Program-made: the position numbers and the translations under genes
IMG/VR virus record: IMGVR_UViG_3300009375_000007
Coordinates: 1 to 40,316 of that record
Length of the DNA: 40,316 bases
DNA from: a virus
Reading direction: 5' to 3' (one strand)
The notes under the pieces: generated by a model
Database searches by the model: none
Seen by the model: only the letters and a program-made list of their open reading frames with translations
What the model was told of the DNA's origin: nothing
Shown here: one piece after another, positions 1 to 8,416 of the stretch
How the letters are laid out: each line of letters starts with the position of its first letter
How positions within the stretch are numbered: position 1 is the stretch's first letter

Positions 1-8
1 TTTAAAAG

Positions 9-812
9 ATGATATTAGATTTAATTACATATAATATACTTATTCAAACGTTTAACTCGCTTATAGGCTTTGGCTTTGAAGTTAGTAATATAAAAATAAG
101 ACATAAAGGGAAAATACTATTGTTTAATGATTTAAGCAGCTTCATGTCTCATGTTTTTTTAATGAACAAGGCCCATGTGTTAGATAATATATTTACAGCT
201 GATGTATTAAAGAAATTTAGAGGTGATTTAAGCAGAGGCTATATTCAGCATGAAATGTTTAGTTTAAGCAATGAAAATTTATATAGTAAAGGCAATATAG
301 TCGAGCTAATAGGGGTGCATCTTAGTAGAAGAAAAGAAGCATATGATATTATGCGAATTTCGAATATAAAACATATTATAGTTAATAGAGGTGATTCTGT
401 AGAAGCATTTAGAAATATAATTATGCAAACGTTAGACATGTACAAAGAAATATTACTAAAAGTTAAAGATCTTTCGACATTGCTTCCAGATAACATTTTA
501 AACAAATTAAGTAATTTTGATGTAGATGCACTAGAATTATTTGCAATATATTTTAATGTAATGAAATACAATACTAAATCTAAGCTAAACGACAACATAC
601 TGCAAAAGATGTATATTAAGAAAGAAGATCTAATAAATTACAAGACTTTGACAAATTCTATATTGATACAAAAAGCTGCGTTTAAGCCTGAATATGAAAA
701 TGAACTGATATTTGATAGTGAAAGTATAGGCGATGATGTGTATGATGGTGGATCTATTAGCGCTGAAGGAGAAGAAGTCTCTAGCAATTCTAGCGACGTT
801 ATATTAAAGTAA
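9..812 (+). CDS. Hypothetical protein, 267 aa
   Basis: I do not recognise this family. The 267-residue product is mostly helical in character, rich in Leu, Ile, Asn and Lys, with no signal peptide or clear membrane segment. The last 40 residues are acidic and Ser/Gly-rich and look disordered. It is the first complete gene, starting at an ATG eight bases into the window with no visible SD, so the true start could lie upstream. It precedes a baseplate gene cluster, so a tail-assembly or chaperone role (as T4 gp26 and gp51 play for the hub) is possible, but that is inference from position only. Confidence 0.75.
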   Translation: MILDLITYNILIQTFNSLIGFGFEVSNIKIRHKGKILLFNDLSSFMSHVFLMNKAHVLDNIFTADVLKKFRGDLSRGYIQHEMFSLSNENLYSKGNIVELIGVHLSRRKEAYDIMRISNIKHIIVNRGDSVEAFRNIIMQTLDMYKEILLKVKDLSTLLPDNILNKLSNFDVDALELFAIYFNVMKYNTKSKLNDNILQKMYIKKEDLINYKTLTNSILIQKAAFKPEYENELIFDSESIGDDVYDGGSISAEGEEVSSNSSDVILK

Positions 813-829
813 GAAACAAAAGAAGCACA

Positions 830-862
830 AGCTATATAATTAATAAATAATAGTATATAGCT
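830..862. promoter_or_regulatory. Inverted repeat abutting a start codon
   Basis: Perfect 9-base arms, AGCTATATA at 830-838 and TATATAGCT at 854-862, flank a 15-base A/T loop and end directly at the ATG of the next gene. In RNA the hairpin would place the base of its stem against the start codon; in DNA it could be an operator. No T-run follows, so it is not a typical terminator. The AT-rich stem is weak, and in such DNA short palindromes also arise by chance. Confidence 0.4.
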
Positions 863-1369
863 ATGGGACAAAAAATTAAATATCAATGGATTAAAGGTGA
901 TGATTTTGGAAAAGTTGTTGAATTTGATAGAGAAGATGACAAATTCACTTATTTTATAGACGGTACAAAAATATTTAGTAATGTTAAAAGTGAATTCTTA
1001 ATGCTAATAAATGATGATAATCCAGAATTGCCTGTTAATAAGACACAGACAGAAGCTACTAAGATAGCTAACGAAGATAGGTCTGACCCTGTGAAAGTTG
1101 AAACTAAAATAAGTCCAATTATGGATTTACTTACTAAGCTTAAGTCTAATAAAACAAAAGTAAACATAGAAATTGATATATCGCTCCCACCTGCTTCGCT
1201 ATATGATATAATGAAAGAAGCATTTGGAGATGAAGTAGATTTTTGCATAGAGTCGTATGCAATAAACAGCATAGATAAAGAAAGCATTTTTTTAAATGTT
1301 GAAAAAACAATTATTAATAAAGTTAAAAAATTTATTAAGCTACATAAAAAAGAAGTAATAAATGAGTGA
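863..1369 (+). CDS. Hypothetical protein, 168 aa, SH3-like N-terminus
   Basis: Unrecognised 168-residue protein. Residues 1-50 alternate short strands with turns (charged and aromatic, GKVVEFDREDDKF then FIDGTKI), suggestive of a small SH3/Tudor-like barrel. A charged linker (about 60-85) leads to a C-terminal alpha/beta region ending in a Lys-rich helix. No catalytic motif or membrane segment is visible. The ATG follows an inverted repeat and has no SD. Its stop overlaps the next start by eight bases, which indicates translational coupling. Function unknown; tail assembly is a guess from context. Confidence 0.75.
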   Translation: MGQKIKYQWIKGDDFGKVVEFDREDDKFTYFIDGTKIFSNVKSEFLMLINDDNPELPVNKTQTEATKIANEDRSDPVKVETKISPIMDLLTKLKSNKTKVNIEIDISLPPASLYDIMKEAFGDEVDFCIESYAINSIDKESIFLNVEKTIINKVKKFIKLHKKEVINE

Positions 1370-1781
1370 AGAACTTTCAATTAAACAGAGAACGATATTT
1401 AGATTTGTATACACTAAATCAAAAAATGCATTTTTAACATATTATAAAAAATCAAGTAAAGAATATACTAAAATCGACTATAGCGATATTTCTAGTAAAT
1501 TAATAAAAAATGATGTACTAGGGCATGAGCCTTCTCCTCTTCTTATAAATTTAGATATACATAGAAGAGTAAATAATGCAATAGAGAAGCCAGATATAAG
1601 CGCAATACTTTACAAGCTAGATTCTATTGATGAAAAAAATATCATAAAAGTTAAAAAATCTATATCTAAAGCAGCAATAGAAGAATTAGTTTTTGAAATT
1701 GTATTAATAAACTATAATGATTACGACTTCTCACCTTCTTTTATAGAAGGGTTTTCTTCTATAGTCTCTTTACATACATAA
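1362..1781 (+). CDS. Hypothetical protein, 139 aa
   Basis: Unrecognised small protein, basic in its first third, without signal peptide, membrane helix or known motif. It starts at an ATG lying inside the end of the preceding gene and its stop shares one base with the next start (TAATG), so three consecutive genes look translationally coupled. This arrangement is typical of small accessory or chaperone proteins made in fixed ratio, but nothing in the sequence identifies the job. Confidence 0.72.
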   Translation: MSEELSIKQRTIFRFVYTKSKNAFLTYYKKSSKEYTKIDYSDISSKLIKNDVLGHEPSPLLINLDIHRRVNNAIEKPDISAILYKLDSIDEKNIIKVKKSISKAAIEELVFEIVLINYNDYDFSPSFIEGFSSIVSLHT

Positions 1782-2386
1782 TGCACTCAAACAAGAAAAA
1801 GCACAAATTTATAGAACACAGGCTATTCAATACTGGTGAGAAAATTGCTGCACTATTAAGTTTATATCCTAAGCCCAGAATTTTATTTCCAGTTAAAGCT
1901 ATAATCATGGATGTAAAATACGACGAATATAATCCAAAATATTTAATTAAGCTAACGCATTTTCATGATTCATTTACGTTCATTAAGAAAAATTTCATAG
2001 AGTCTGAGCATCATTATAGATTAAGCGGTACCAGTAAGCAATCACTACCGTTAACTATTATTAATAAAGTTAAAGCAAAAGAAATAACTTCAAATGAAAT
2101 GCTGCTAAACGAATTTAATGCATATGAAAACCAAGCGAAACTTTATTATGTTGTTGATTCTGTCATGTGTACTAAAACACTGCCTTCTCTTATAGAAATA
2201 TTTAATAAATTACAAGATTATTACATTGAAGATAGTTTAAGCAGTATTAAAACATATGCTTTAAGAGTTTCATATACTGGGCAATATAAAATGAACACTT
2301 TACATGCTTTTAACTTGAGACTTAGAAAGTTTATAGGAGATTTAGTTAAAAATGATACATGGGAGTATTTTGCCAAATATTTATAA
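1781..2386 (+). CDS. Hypothetical protein, 201 aa
   Basis: Unrecognised 201-residue basic protein. The middle (residues about 40-75) is predicted strand-rich with aromatic residues; the C-terminal 50 residues are helical. No active-site motif, signal peptide or membrane helix is seen. Its start overlaps the upstream stop (TAATG). It is the last of four small unknown genes before the large baseplate genes and is followed by a 40-base AT-rich gap with several TATAAT words. Could be a tail completion or assembly factor; not assignable. Confidence 0.72.
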   Translation: MHSNKKKHKFIEHRLFNTGEKIAALLSLYPKPRILFPVKAIIMDVKYDEYNPKYLIKLTHFHDSFTFIKKNFIESEHHYRLSGTSKQSLPLTIINKVKAKEITSNEMLLNEFNAYENQAKLYYVVDSVMCTKTLPSLIEIFNKLQDYYIEDSLSSIKTYALRVSYTGQYKMNTLHAFNLRLRKFIGDLVKNDTWEYFAKYL

Positions 2387-2407
2387 TATAATTAAGATAA
2401 ATATAAT
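2382..2407 (+). promoter_or_regulatory. AT-rich gap with repeated TATAAT words
   Basis: TATAAT occurs at 2382-2387, 2387-2392 and 2402-2407, upstream of the first large virion gene (ATG at 2427). No good -35 box is visible, so if this is a promoter it would be a late or phage-modified type that relies on the -10 region. Such words are common by chance at this base composition. Confidence 0.25.
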
Positions 2408-2426
2408 AAATAAAACTTTTTAGTAT

Positions 2427-4067
2427 ATGCCGACATATGATGAGCAAAAACAGATAAAAAAACAAAAAATAACACCAAGCGAGGTTAAAGATTTTGGTAA
2501 AGGAGTTGAAGCTAGCTATAATCGTCATAGCTTATTTCAATACTCTGGCATGCCGTTTAATGGGAATAATTTAAGTAAAGACGCATATTTATTAGAAAAT
2601 TGGGCAAACGTGAGCTCTCCTGGCTCAAAGAACCCAACAGCAAAAAACATTATTAATAATCTATCTGCATTTACAGCTAGTACGTTTACAGCTGAAGATT
2701 TTATGTCAGCTAGATATTATGGTAAGATCCCAAATAATCAACTAATTACGTTAAGAAGATTTGCAATACCACATGCAGATAATTTATTTGAAAATTCAGC
2801 CCAAGATGAAGATGGAGACTGGCATAACACAGAAACACCAGATATGGCAAGGGCTGTAACCTGGATAAGCGAAGCTACTAACAATAAACTTTCTGAAATT
2901 TTAAACTTCGGTGTTGGCTTTAACTGGGGAGAAGTTGAAGGTGTTTCACAGACTTTAGATGCAACTGGTGGCTCTATGGCAGATAGTGGCATCGGTCAAA
3001 TCGATAGCGGCTTTTTTCAATCAATGCTAACAGCTGGACAAGGCTTAAATCCAGCACAGACTGCAAATTTAAAGAACTTTGAAGGCTCAGATCCGCTAGC
3101 AGAAACTTACCCAAATTTTATTCATGGGCCATTGAATGTTATACACAAAGTATTAATGCAAGAACGGGGCTTAAAGTATGAGCAGGAGTTTACTCTTAAT
3201 TTTTATTATGACTTAAGAGCTATTGATGGGGCTAATCCAAAACTTAATTTTCTTGATTTATTTTCTAATTTGCTTATATTGACATATAACACCGCACCAT
3301 TCTGGGGAGGCGAGTCTAGAATGAAGCCTAATTTTAGAGCAGGCAAACCGTTGGGCGATTATAATGCTTTAATTGAAGGAGACTATAAAAAATTTACAGA
3401 AACTGCATTTCAAGACATGAAAACCATGATTGATACTTTAACTTCTGAGGAAGATGGAACACAACCAGAAGGCTGGCTTTCGTGGTTTAAGAAAGCAGGA
3501 AATGCTCTCAGTAAGATTACAAGCAATACATTAGGTAGTTTTTTTATGAAAACTATAGCAGGCAAGCAGAATCATCAAGTAGTTAAAGCTTTATTAAGTG
3601 GAGATCCAGTGGGTCAGTGGCATTTAACAATTGGCAACCCTTTAAATCCAGTTGCAATGATTGGGAATTTAGTATTAGAAGATGCTAAATTTGAGTTTGA
3701 AGGGCCACTTGGTTTTGATGATTTTCCATCTGGCTTAAAAATGACAGTTACGTTAAAGCCTGGTAGAGCAAGAGATAAATCTGAAATTGAAAGTATGTTT
3801 AATTGCGGTAGAGGAAGATTATATTATGACCCAGAGAAACCAAGAGAAGGGTCGCCTTCTGTAGATTTTCTCAGTTCAGGGTATGAAGGAAATAAAGCAT
3901 CAGTATATGGGACGAATCCAGAAACAGACGGGCTATTATCTGGGAAATTTCCAGCGATGAATGAAGATCTTAAGATGCAGTATAAACACATGAATGCTGG
4001 AATGTCAAACGAATACAATGCTAACCATGCACTAAAAAATCATGTTATTAATTCAATAAATCACTAA
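2427..4067 (+). CDS. Virion protein, tail/baseplate (unassigned), 546 aa
   Basis: Large soluble protein judged to be structural from composition and position at the head of the baseplate cluster. Residues about 65-110 hold a YYGKIPNNQLITLRRF stretch and residues about 395-460 a beta-rich segment (WHLTIGNPLNPVAMIG, then LKMTVTLKPGRARDK), the two most conserved-looking parts. The C-terminal segment resembles the folded domains of tail-tube-end or initiator proteins (functionally T4 gp48/gp54), but I cannot confirm this without a structural search. It is too short and not helical enough for a tape measure. The ATG lacks an SD. The next gene begins one base after its stop. Confidence 0.8.
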   Translation: MPTYDEQKQIKKQKITPSEVKDFGKGVEASYNRHSLFQYSGMPFNGNNLSKDAYLLENWANVSSPGSKNPTAKNIINNLSAFTASTFTAEDFMSARYYGKIPNNQLITLRRFAIPHADNLFENSAQDEDGDWHNTETPDMARAVTWISEATNNKLSEILNFGVGFNWGEVEGVSQTLDATGGSMADSGIGQIDSGFFQSMLTAGQGLNPAQTANLKNFEGSDPLAETYPNFIHGPLNVIHKVLMQERGLKYEQEFTLNFYYDLRAIDGANPKLNFLDLFSNLLILTYNTAPFWGGESRMKPNFRAGKPLGDYNALIEGDYKKFTETAFQDMKTMIDTLTSEEDGTQPEGWLSWFKKAGNALSKITSNTLGSFFMKTIAGKQNHQVVKALLSGDPVGQWHLTIGNPLNPVAMIGNLVLEDAKFEFEGPLGFDDFPSGLKMTVTLKPGRARDKSEIESMFNCGRGRLYYDPEKPREGSPSVDFLSSGYEGNKASVYGTNPETDGLLSGKFPAMNEDLKMQYKHMNAGMSNEYNANHALKNHVINSINH

Positions 4068-4068
4068 T

Positions 4069-5355
4069 ATGCAATTTACAACGCTTACTAATAAAAAGAC
4101 CATAGTAAAGAACAGTACTTTACAAAAAGATATGGTAGATCTTACAATAAACCTGGATGGCTCTTTAAAGCCAGAATTTTTGCACACAGTTTTTAAACAC
4201 GAAGAAATGAGGCCAGACTTAATCTCGATATCATACTATAATACTCCAAAGTATGCAGATATTATTTTAAAGTTTAATGGTATTTCAAACCCGTTTTCCA
4301 TTAAAGAAGATGATATATTACATATCCCATATTTGATTGATATTACAGCTGCAGTAAAGAAATCTCAAAAGAGTAAAAATAAACCGAAAGACCAGTTTAT
4401 AAACAAAAAGAAGATGTCAGAAGCTGATAAGAAAAGGCTAGAGTATCTAAAGTCTCTCAATACTAAAAAGGCTTCAGCAGAAAATTTACCGCCCAATATG
4501 CTAAAAGACAATGAAGCTGGTATTACACGAAAAGATGGTGAATCTACTTTAGGGCTTTCTGGTAAAAAGAGTAATGCATTAACTGTAAATTTTGAAAAGC
4601 TGGGTGATTTACTAAGAGGGAAAAAAATTAAAACAAACAATGAACAAGACTTAATTCTGTTTAATGGGATTATTGCGCCAGTAGGGTCTCCTAGCGGAAA
4701 CCCGCCGCCGGTGCTAAGCAATCCATACACAGATATTAATGGTAATTTTTGGACATGGGTTAGCGTTCCGGCACCTGGGCATTGGGCACTAGTAGATAGT
4801 TCGATTATAGCACCAGCAGGCTCTCCAAGCGGAAACCCACCGCCGATGCTAAGCAATCCATACACAGATGCTGGTGGGAATGTCTGGATCTGGAACCCAG
4901 AACCACCACCCGGGCGTTGGGGATTATCTAGCTTAGGGGATGTTGTTTTTGTTGAAAAAAATCGTGGGAGTAATGATGAGATTGTACTCCCAAAAGGTAC
5001 TCGTGGAAGCAGTGGTAGTGCTGGAGATACTTCTAATGAAACAGAAAGCGATTGTGAAGATACTAAAAATGATACAAGTATAGAATTAAACACATGCGAC
5101 GGTGACACGCTAATTATTAAAGGCTCAGATCTTGATAATATAGCAGAAAAACTTGCATGCATAAAAGAAAATAAAACATATATGGATGATGCATTACAAA
5201 GCGTCTTAGATACACATCCAGATTGTTTTGTTTCATACTCAGCAAGTAATGAACTATTTAGATCAACTAGCAATGCTACAGACTATTTAGTTAAAGCAGA
5301 AGATATAGATGCAGAAACAGTTGCAAACTTCTGTGATAAAAATGCAGGAAGATAA
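4069..5355 (+). CDS. LysM/gp53-type baseplate connector with tandem repeat insert
   Basis: The N-terminal 95 residues have the layout of gp53/LysM-type phage proteins: RPDLISISYYNTPKYADIIL followed by an Asn-Gly turn, NPFSIKEDDILHIP, at residues 48-87. In contractile tails this module joins the tube or wedge to the hub. A Lys-rich linker follows (about 95-135). Residues 201-288 are two 45-residue tandem repeats rich in Pro, Trp and Gly. The remaining C-terminal part is acidic and Ser/Thr-rich with four cysteines. At 428 residues it is about twice the size of T4 gp53 (196). The hub gene follows, the same LysM-then-hub order seen in P2/Mu-type tails. The LysM call is fairly sure; the repeat and C-terminal functions are unknown. 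Confidence 0.72.
   Translation: MQFTTLTNKKTIVKNSTLQKDMVDLTINLDGSLKPEFLHTVFKHEEMRPDLISISYYNTPKYADIILKFNGISNPFSIKEDDILHIPYLIDITAAVKKSQKSKNKPKDQFINKKKMSEADKKRLEYLKSLNTKKASAENLPPNMLKDNEAGITRKDGESTLGLSGKKSNALTVNFEKLGDLLRGKKIKTNNEQDLILFNGIIAPVGSPSGNPPPVLSNPYTDINGNFWTWVSVPAPGHWALVDSSIIAPAGSPSGNPPPMLSNPYTDAGGNVWIWNPEPPPGRWGLSSLGDVVFVEKNRGSNDEIVLPKGTRGSSGSAGDTSNETESDCEDTKNDTSIELNTCDGDTLIIKGSDLDNIAEKLACIKENKTYMDDALQSVLDTHPDCFVSYSASNELFRSTSNATDYLVKAEDIDAETVANFCDKNAGR
4669..4932 (+). repeat. Two in-frame tandem repeats of 135 bp (45 aa)
   Basis: Unit 1 is 4669-4803 and unit 2 is 4804 to about 4932, in frame. The first 26 codons are almost identical (both carry GSPSGNPPP and LSNPYTD), while the second halves have diverged but keep a Gly-Asn-x-x-W-x-W and a P-P/A-x-G-x-W pattern. 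The DNA is more GC-rich than its surroundings. This is an internal duplication in the LysM-type protein. The Trp/Pro pattern resembles small surface-binding modules, which is only suggestive. Confidence 0.9.
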
Positions 5356-5358
5356 TAT

Positions 5359-6852
5359 ATGAGCAGCATTAAAAAGAACATACTAACTATATCAGAGCCT
5401 TCTTTAGATATAAATGACATTACTATACCAGATTTAGACACTATAGATATAAGTAAAGAATACGGCGATAAAGTACCCGTGATTAGAATTAATGCATATG
5501 AATTTGGGCAACAAGACATTCTTAAATTTAGTGTTAACATGCATGGTTTTTTACCAGTACTTAATCTTTCAGTTTCAGATGCACAGGGAATGTTTAAACA
5601 AAGATCATACCCACGAGATGGGGATTTAATTGAGTTGTATATAGCATCACCAGATGATAATGTATATAAACCAATTAGATGCGACTTTTTTATAAACTCT
5701 GTAGCATCAAAGACCAATGATGTATATAGATTTGACGGCGTCTTGTATATACCAGAAATTTTTAAAGAAGACTGTAAATCATATGAAGAAGATAGTAGCT
5801 TTAATCACTTACTTAGCACAGCAGATGAACTGCAAATTGGCTTTGCTAGTAATATAGAAAATAGTAATGACATAATGAAAAGAATCAACGCGTTCGATAC
5901 GTTAGAACATTTTATTAAAAAGACTTCTATGCATTCATATAAAGATGAAGAATCGTTCTTCGATTCTTACGTCGACATGTATTATTATTTAAACTTTGTA
6001 GATGTTAATGCTCAGTTTAATAGCGTGGATGATGAATTGGAAGAAAGTCTTATGGTATCTAGTGAAAATACTGCAATTTATCCAGATGATAATAAAAATA
6101 TAAATCAGATAGATGCGCCGTTAATTTTGTCAAACATATATTCTTTTAAAGGCACTAGAAATTACATTAAAAGTTATAAACTTGTAAACAACACTGGAGT
6201 CACTAATAAGAAAAATGGATATACGAGGGTTTTGCAATATTATGATTTTGGGGATTTAACAGAAACAAATTCTATAGCTAATTATTTATCATTTGAGGTG
6301 AATCCGCTCGCAAGTAATAAAATAAAAGATGGAAGCTTTACCTTAAATATGACAGGAGCTAGAGATAATCAACAAGAAGAAATTATCAAGTATAAGTTTT
6401 TAGGAAAGCATAGTGGTACTACGACATTCGGTAATACGCATGATAATTATAAATATGCAGCAATACAAAATCTACACAACATTGAAGAAGTTAATAAGAT
6501 AAGCTTAATAGTAGAATTAGAAAACGCAAACATGGCATTATATAAATACCAACAGGTTCCAGTAGGTATTTTTATACAAGACCCAACTACAGTAGAAGAG
6601 ATCAGGTTTGATATTGAAAAATTAAAAGAGATTGATCATAACGTAAGTGGAGATAGACAAGCTGCTATAGATGAATATATTACTATGATAGAAGAAGATC
6701 TTAAAATATATGAAGACTCAGAAGAACTAAGAGACTCAGTTTTATCTGGGATATATATTATCGGAAACATAGAATACAAATATAGAAAAGGAGATAAAAA
6801 TATGACACAGGTTTTAACTCTACTAAGAAGAGAATGGCCAGTTTGGATATAA
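5359..6852 (+). CDS. Baseplate hub protein, gp27/gpD-like
   Basis: Likely the trimeric hub ring that links the tail tube to the spike. The evidence is the pattern in residues about 45-185: strand-rich NMHGFLPVLNLSVSDA, RDGDLIELYIAS, then CDFFINSV, FDGVLYIPE, and a helix with DELQIGFASN and AFDTLEHFIKK, as in T4 gp27, P2 gpD and VgrG N-terminal domains. At 497 residues it is longer than T4 gp27 (391). Its C-terminus includes a beta strand set ending in LTLLRREWPVW. It sits between the LysM-type connector and the spike genes, as in other contractile tails. ATG with no clear SD. Confidence 0.68.
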   Translation: MSSIKKNILTISEPSLDINDITIPDLDTIDISKEYGDKVPVIRINAYEFGQQDILKFSVNMHGFLPVLNLSVSDAQGMFKQRSYPRDGDLIELYIASPDDNVYKPIRCDFFINSVASKTNDVYRFDGVLYIPEIFKEDCKSYEEDSSFNHLLSTADELQIGFASNIENSNDIMKRINAFDTLEHFIKKTSMHSYKDEESFFDSYVDMYYYLNFVDVNAQFNSVDDELEESLMVSSENTAIYPDDNKNINQIDAPLILSNIYSFKGTRNYIKSYKLVNNTGVTNKKNGYTRVLQYYDFGDLTETNSIANYLSFEVNPLASNKIKDGSFTLNMTGARDNQQEEIIKYKFLGKHSGTTTFGNTHDNYKYAAIQNLHNIEEVNKISLIVELENANMALYKYQQVPVGIFIQDPTTVEEIRFDIEKLKEIDHNVSGDRQAAIDEYITMIEEDLKIYEDSEELRDSVLSGIYIIGNIEYKYRKGDKNMTQVLTLLRREWPVWI

Positions 6853-6856
6853 TAAT

Positions 6857-8392
6857 ATGAAGAAGCATGGTAACGCAATACAAGATTTTTTAATTAAAGA
6901 CAGTGAAAAGATATTAGAGTTACAGCGACCCTATTCATTAAAAGATAGATACGACTTTCTAAAAAAAGATACTAGTCTTAATAAGCAACTAATCAGTGGA
7001 AGACAAGATCCTACATATCTTTCATTCGTCTTATTATTTGATAGTATAGATGCAATAAACTCTCCATTTTTATCAACAAGCATGGAAGATAATACAGCAC
7101 TTAAATATTTGAATGATATTAAAGATTTTAGAAGAGTAAAATATCTCGAACATTTTATAGAAGCATTTAAATCTATTAATAAAAATATGCCGTGGTTTTG
7201 GCAAAGCATTGATGGTATTGATAATTTATTTAAACTTAAAGGCTTAGAAGATACATATAGAGGTGGCGATGATTCTATTTTAACTATCAATACTCTTGAA
7301 TCAATTGAACTACCAATTAGTGGATTGATGAATTTATATAGACATATATGCTATGACACACAGTACGGGAGAGTTATATTACCAGAGAATTTGAGAAAGT
7401 TTGGATTTTTATTATACATATCAGAAATTAGACTTGTTAGAAATTCAAGACATTTAAAGAATACAGGAACAGGAGTGCTAAAATATGATACAGAACAAGA
7501 TCAACGAGATAAAGCAATAAACTATCTAGTTGGAGAAAATTCACCATATTATGTTTTTTCATTATCAAATTGCGAGTTTAATTATGATGAATCGTTTGAA
7601 TCATTTGGAAATTTAAGTAAAGAAGCACCAGAAGCAATAGGAGGCAAAATTGTCATTAATTATGAAAATGTTGATTTAATAGAATCTCAAACTATGCCTG
7701 GTTACTTGGGATATAAGATGACTAATAAAGAAAACTATATCATGCAAAGCGGAGATGGTAGCAAAGCTGAGCAAGCTGGGCAGTTTGGAAAAGAAAGCTT
7801 TGATCTAGATGAATCAGAAGAAGAAATTAAAAGAGCTAATAAGTTAAAAGATAATTCAGATACATTAGAATCTTTAGATGACTATATTAGTCAATCATCT
7901 AAAGCACAAGATAATTTAGGTATCGTGGATGGATATAAGGGAAAGCAAGAAACTTTACCAATCGGGCATGTAGAAGCAGAGTCAAACGCAGCAGACGCAC
8001 AGAGCGGCTCGCTTAGCATAGACCCTATCTATGAAAAAGAAGATGGTGGCTTTGCCCAAAGCATATTAGATCAAGTTAAAGAGCTAGGGAATAGTATAGA
8101 AGACTCATTATTAGCTGCGCCTGAACGATTAAAAAATTCTGCCATACAATATGGGCAGGATTTAGTTTCAGGCTATGTTAATTCGCTGTTACTTGGAAAC
8201 GTATATGGATTAAACGTACATACAGTAGGGCAAGCTCTTGAGCAGGCAAGCGTTCAAGGCTTAAGAGATGTATTTTCAGGTTCAGACGTAGAAGGTATTG
8301 GTCCAGCAATAGGAAGCAATGTGCATGAACGGGGTGCATCATCAAGCAATGCACAAAGTAATAACCCAGACAACGTATATGATGAGCAATAA
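6857..8392 (+). CDS. Virion protein between hub and spike, 511 aa
   Basis: Structural protein without a firm family. Residues 1-270 are folded, with MPWFWQSIDGIDNL (about 111-124), an ELPISGLMNLYRHICYD segment and a beta region ending CEFNYDESFESFGNLS (about 243-258), reminiscent of tube-junction proteins. Residues about 300-400 are charged and low in complexity; the last 110 residues are Gly/Ser/Ala-rich. Its position between hub and spike suggests a tube or hub-associated part (candidate tube initiator), which is inference. It begins four bases after the hub stop; ATG preceded by AT-rich DNA rather than an SD. Confidence 0.7.
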   Translation: MKKHGNAIQDFLIKDSEKILELQRPYSLKDRYDFLKKDTSLNKQLISGRQDPTYLSFVLLFDSIDAINSPFLSTSMEDNTALKYLNDIKDFRRVKYLEHFIEAFKSINKNMPWFWQSIDGIDNLFKLKGLEDTYRGGDDSILTINTLESIELPISGLMNLYRHICYDTQYGRVILPENLRKFGFLLYISEIRLVRNSRHLKNTGTGVLKYDTEQDQRDKAINYLVGENSPYYVFSLSNCEFNYDESFESFGNLSKEAPEAIGGKIVINYENVDLIESQTMPGYLGYKMTNKENYIMQSGDGSKAEQAGQFGKESFDLDESEEEIKRANKLKDNSDTLESLDDYISQSSKAQDNLGIVDGYKGKQETLPIGHVEAESNAADAQSGSLSIDPIYEKEDGGFAQSILDQVKELGNSIEDSLLAAPERLKNSAIQYGQDLVSGYVNSLLLGNVYGLNVHTVGQALEQASVQGLRDVFSGSDVEGIGPAIGSNVHERGASSSNAQSNNPDNVYDEQ

Positions 8393-8416
8393 GATAGTGA
8401 TTTTGGAGTATAAGTA

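Noticed and set aside
1362-2386. Frameshifted tail-chaperone pair (gpG/gpGT type)
   Set aside because: The two frames are linked by a TAATG stop-start overlap and I see no slippery heptamer with a long shared frame; no tape measure follows.
2427-4067. 546-residue protein as the tape measure
   Set aside because: It is too short, is not a continuous helix and has beta-rich conserved segments; the tape measure is probably outside the window.
4365-5273. 302-residue open frame on the minus strand
   Set aside because: It is fully antisense to the LysM/gp53-type gene, which has a clear domain and regular overlap with neighbours. The long antisense frame follows from base composition, and its product is a Ser/Leu/Phe-rich shadow.
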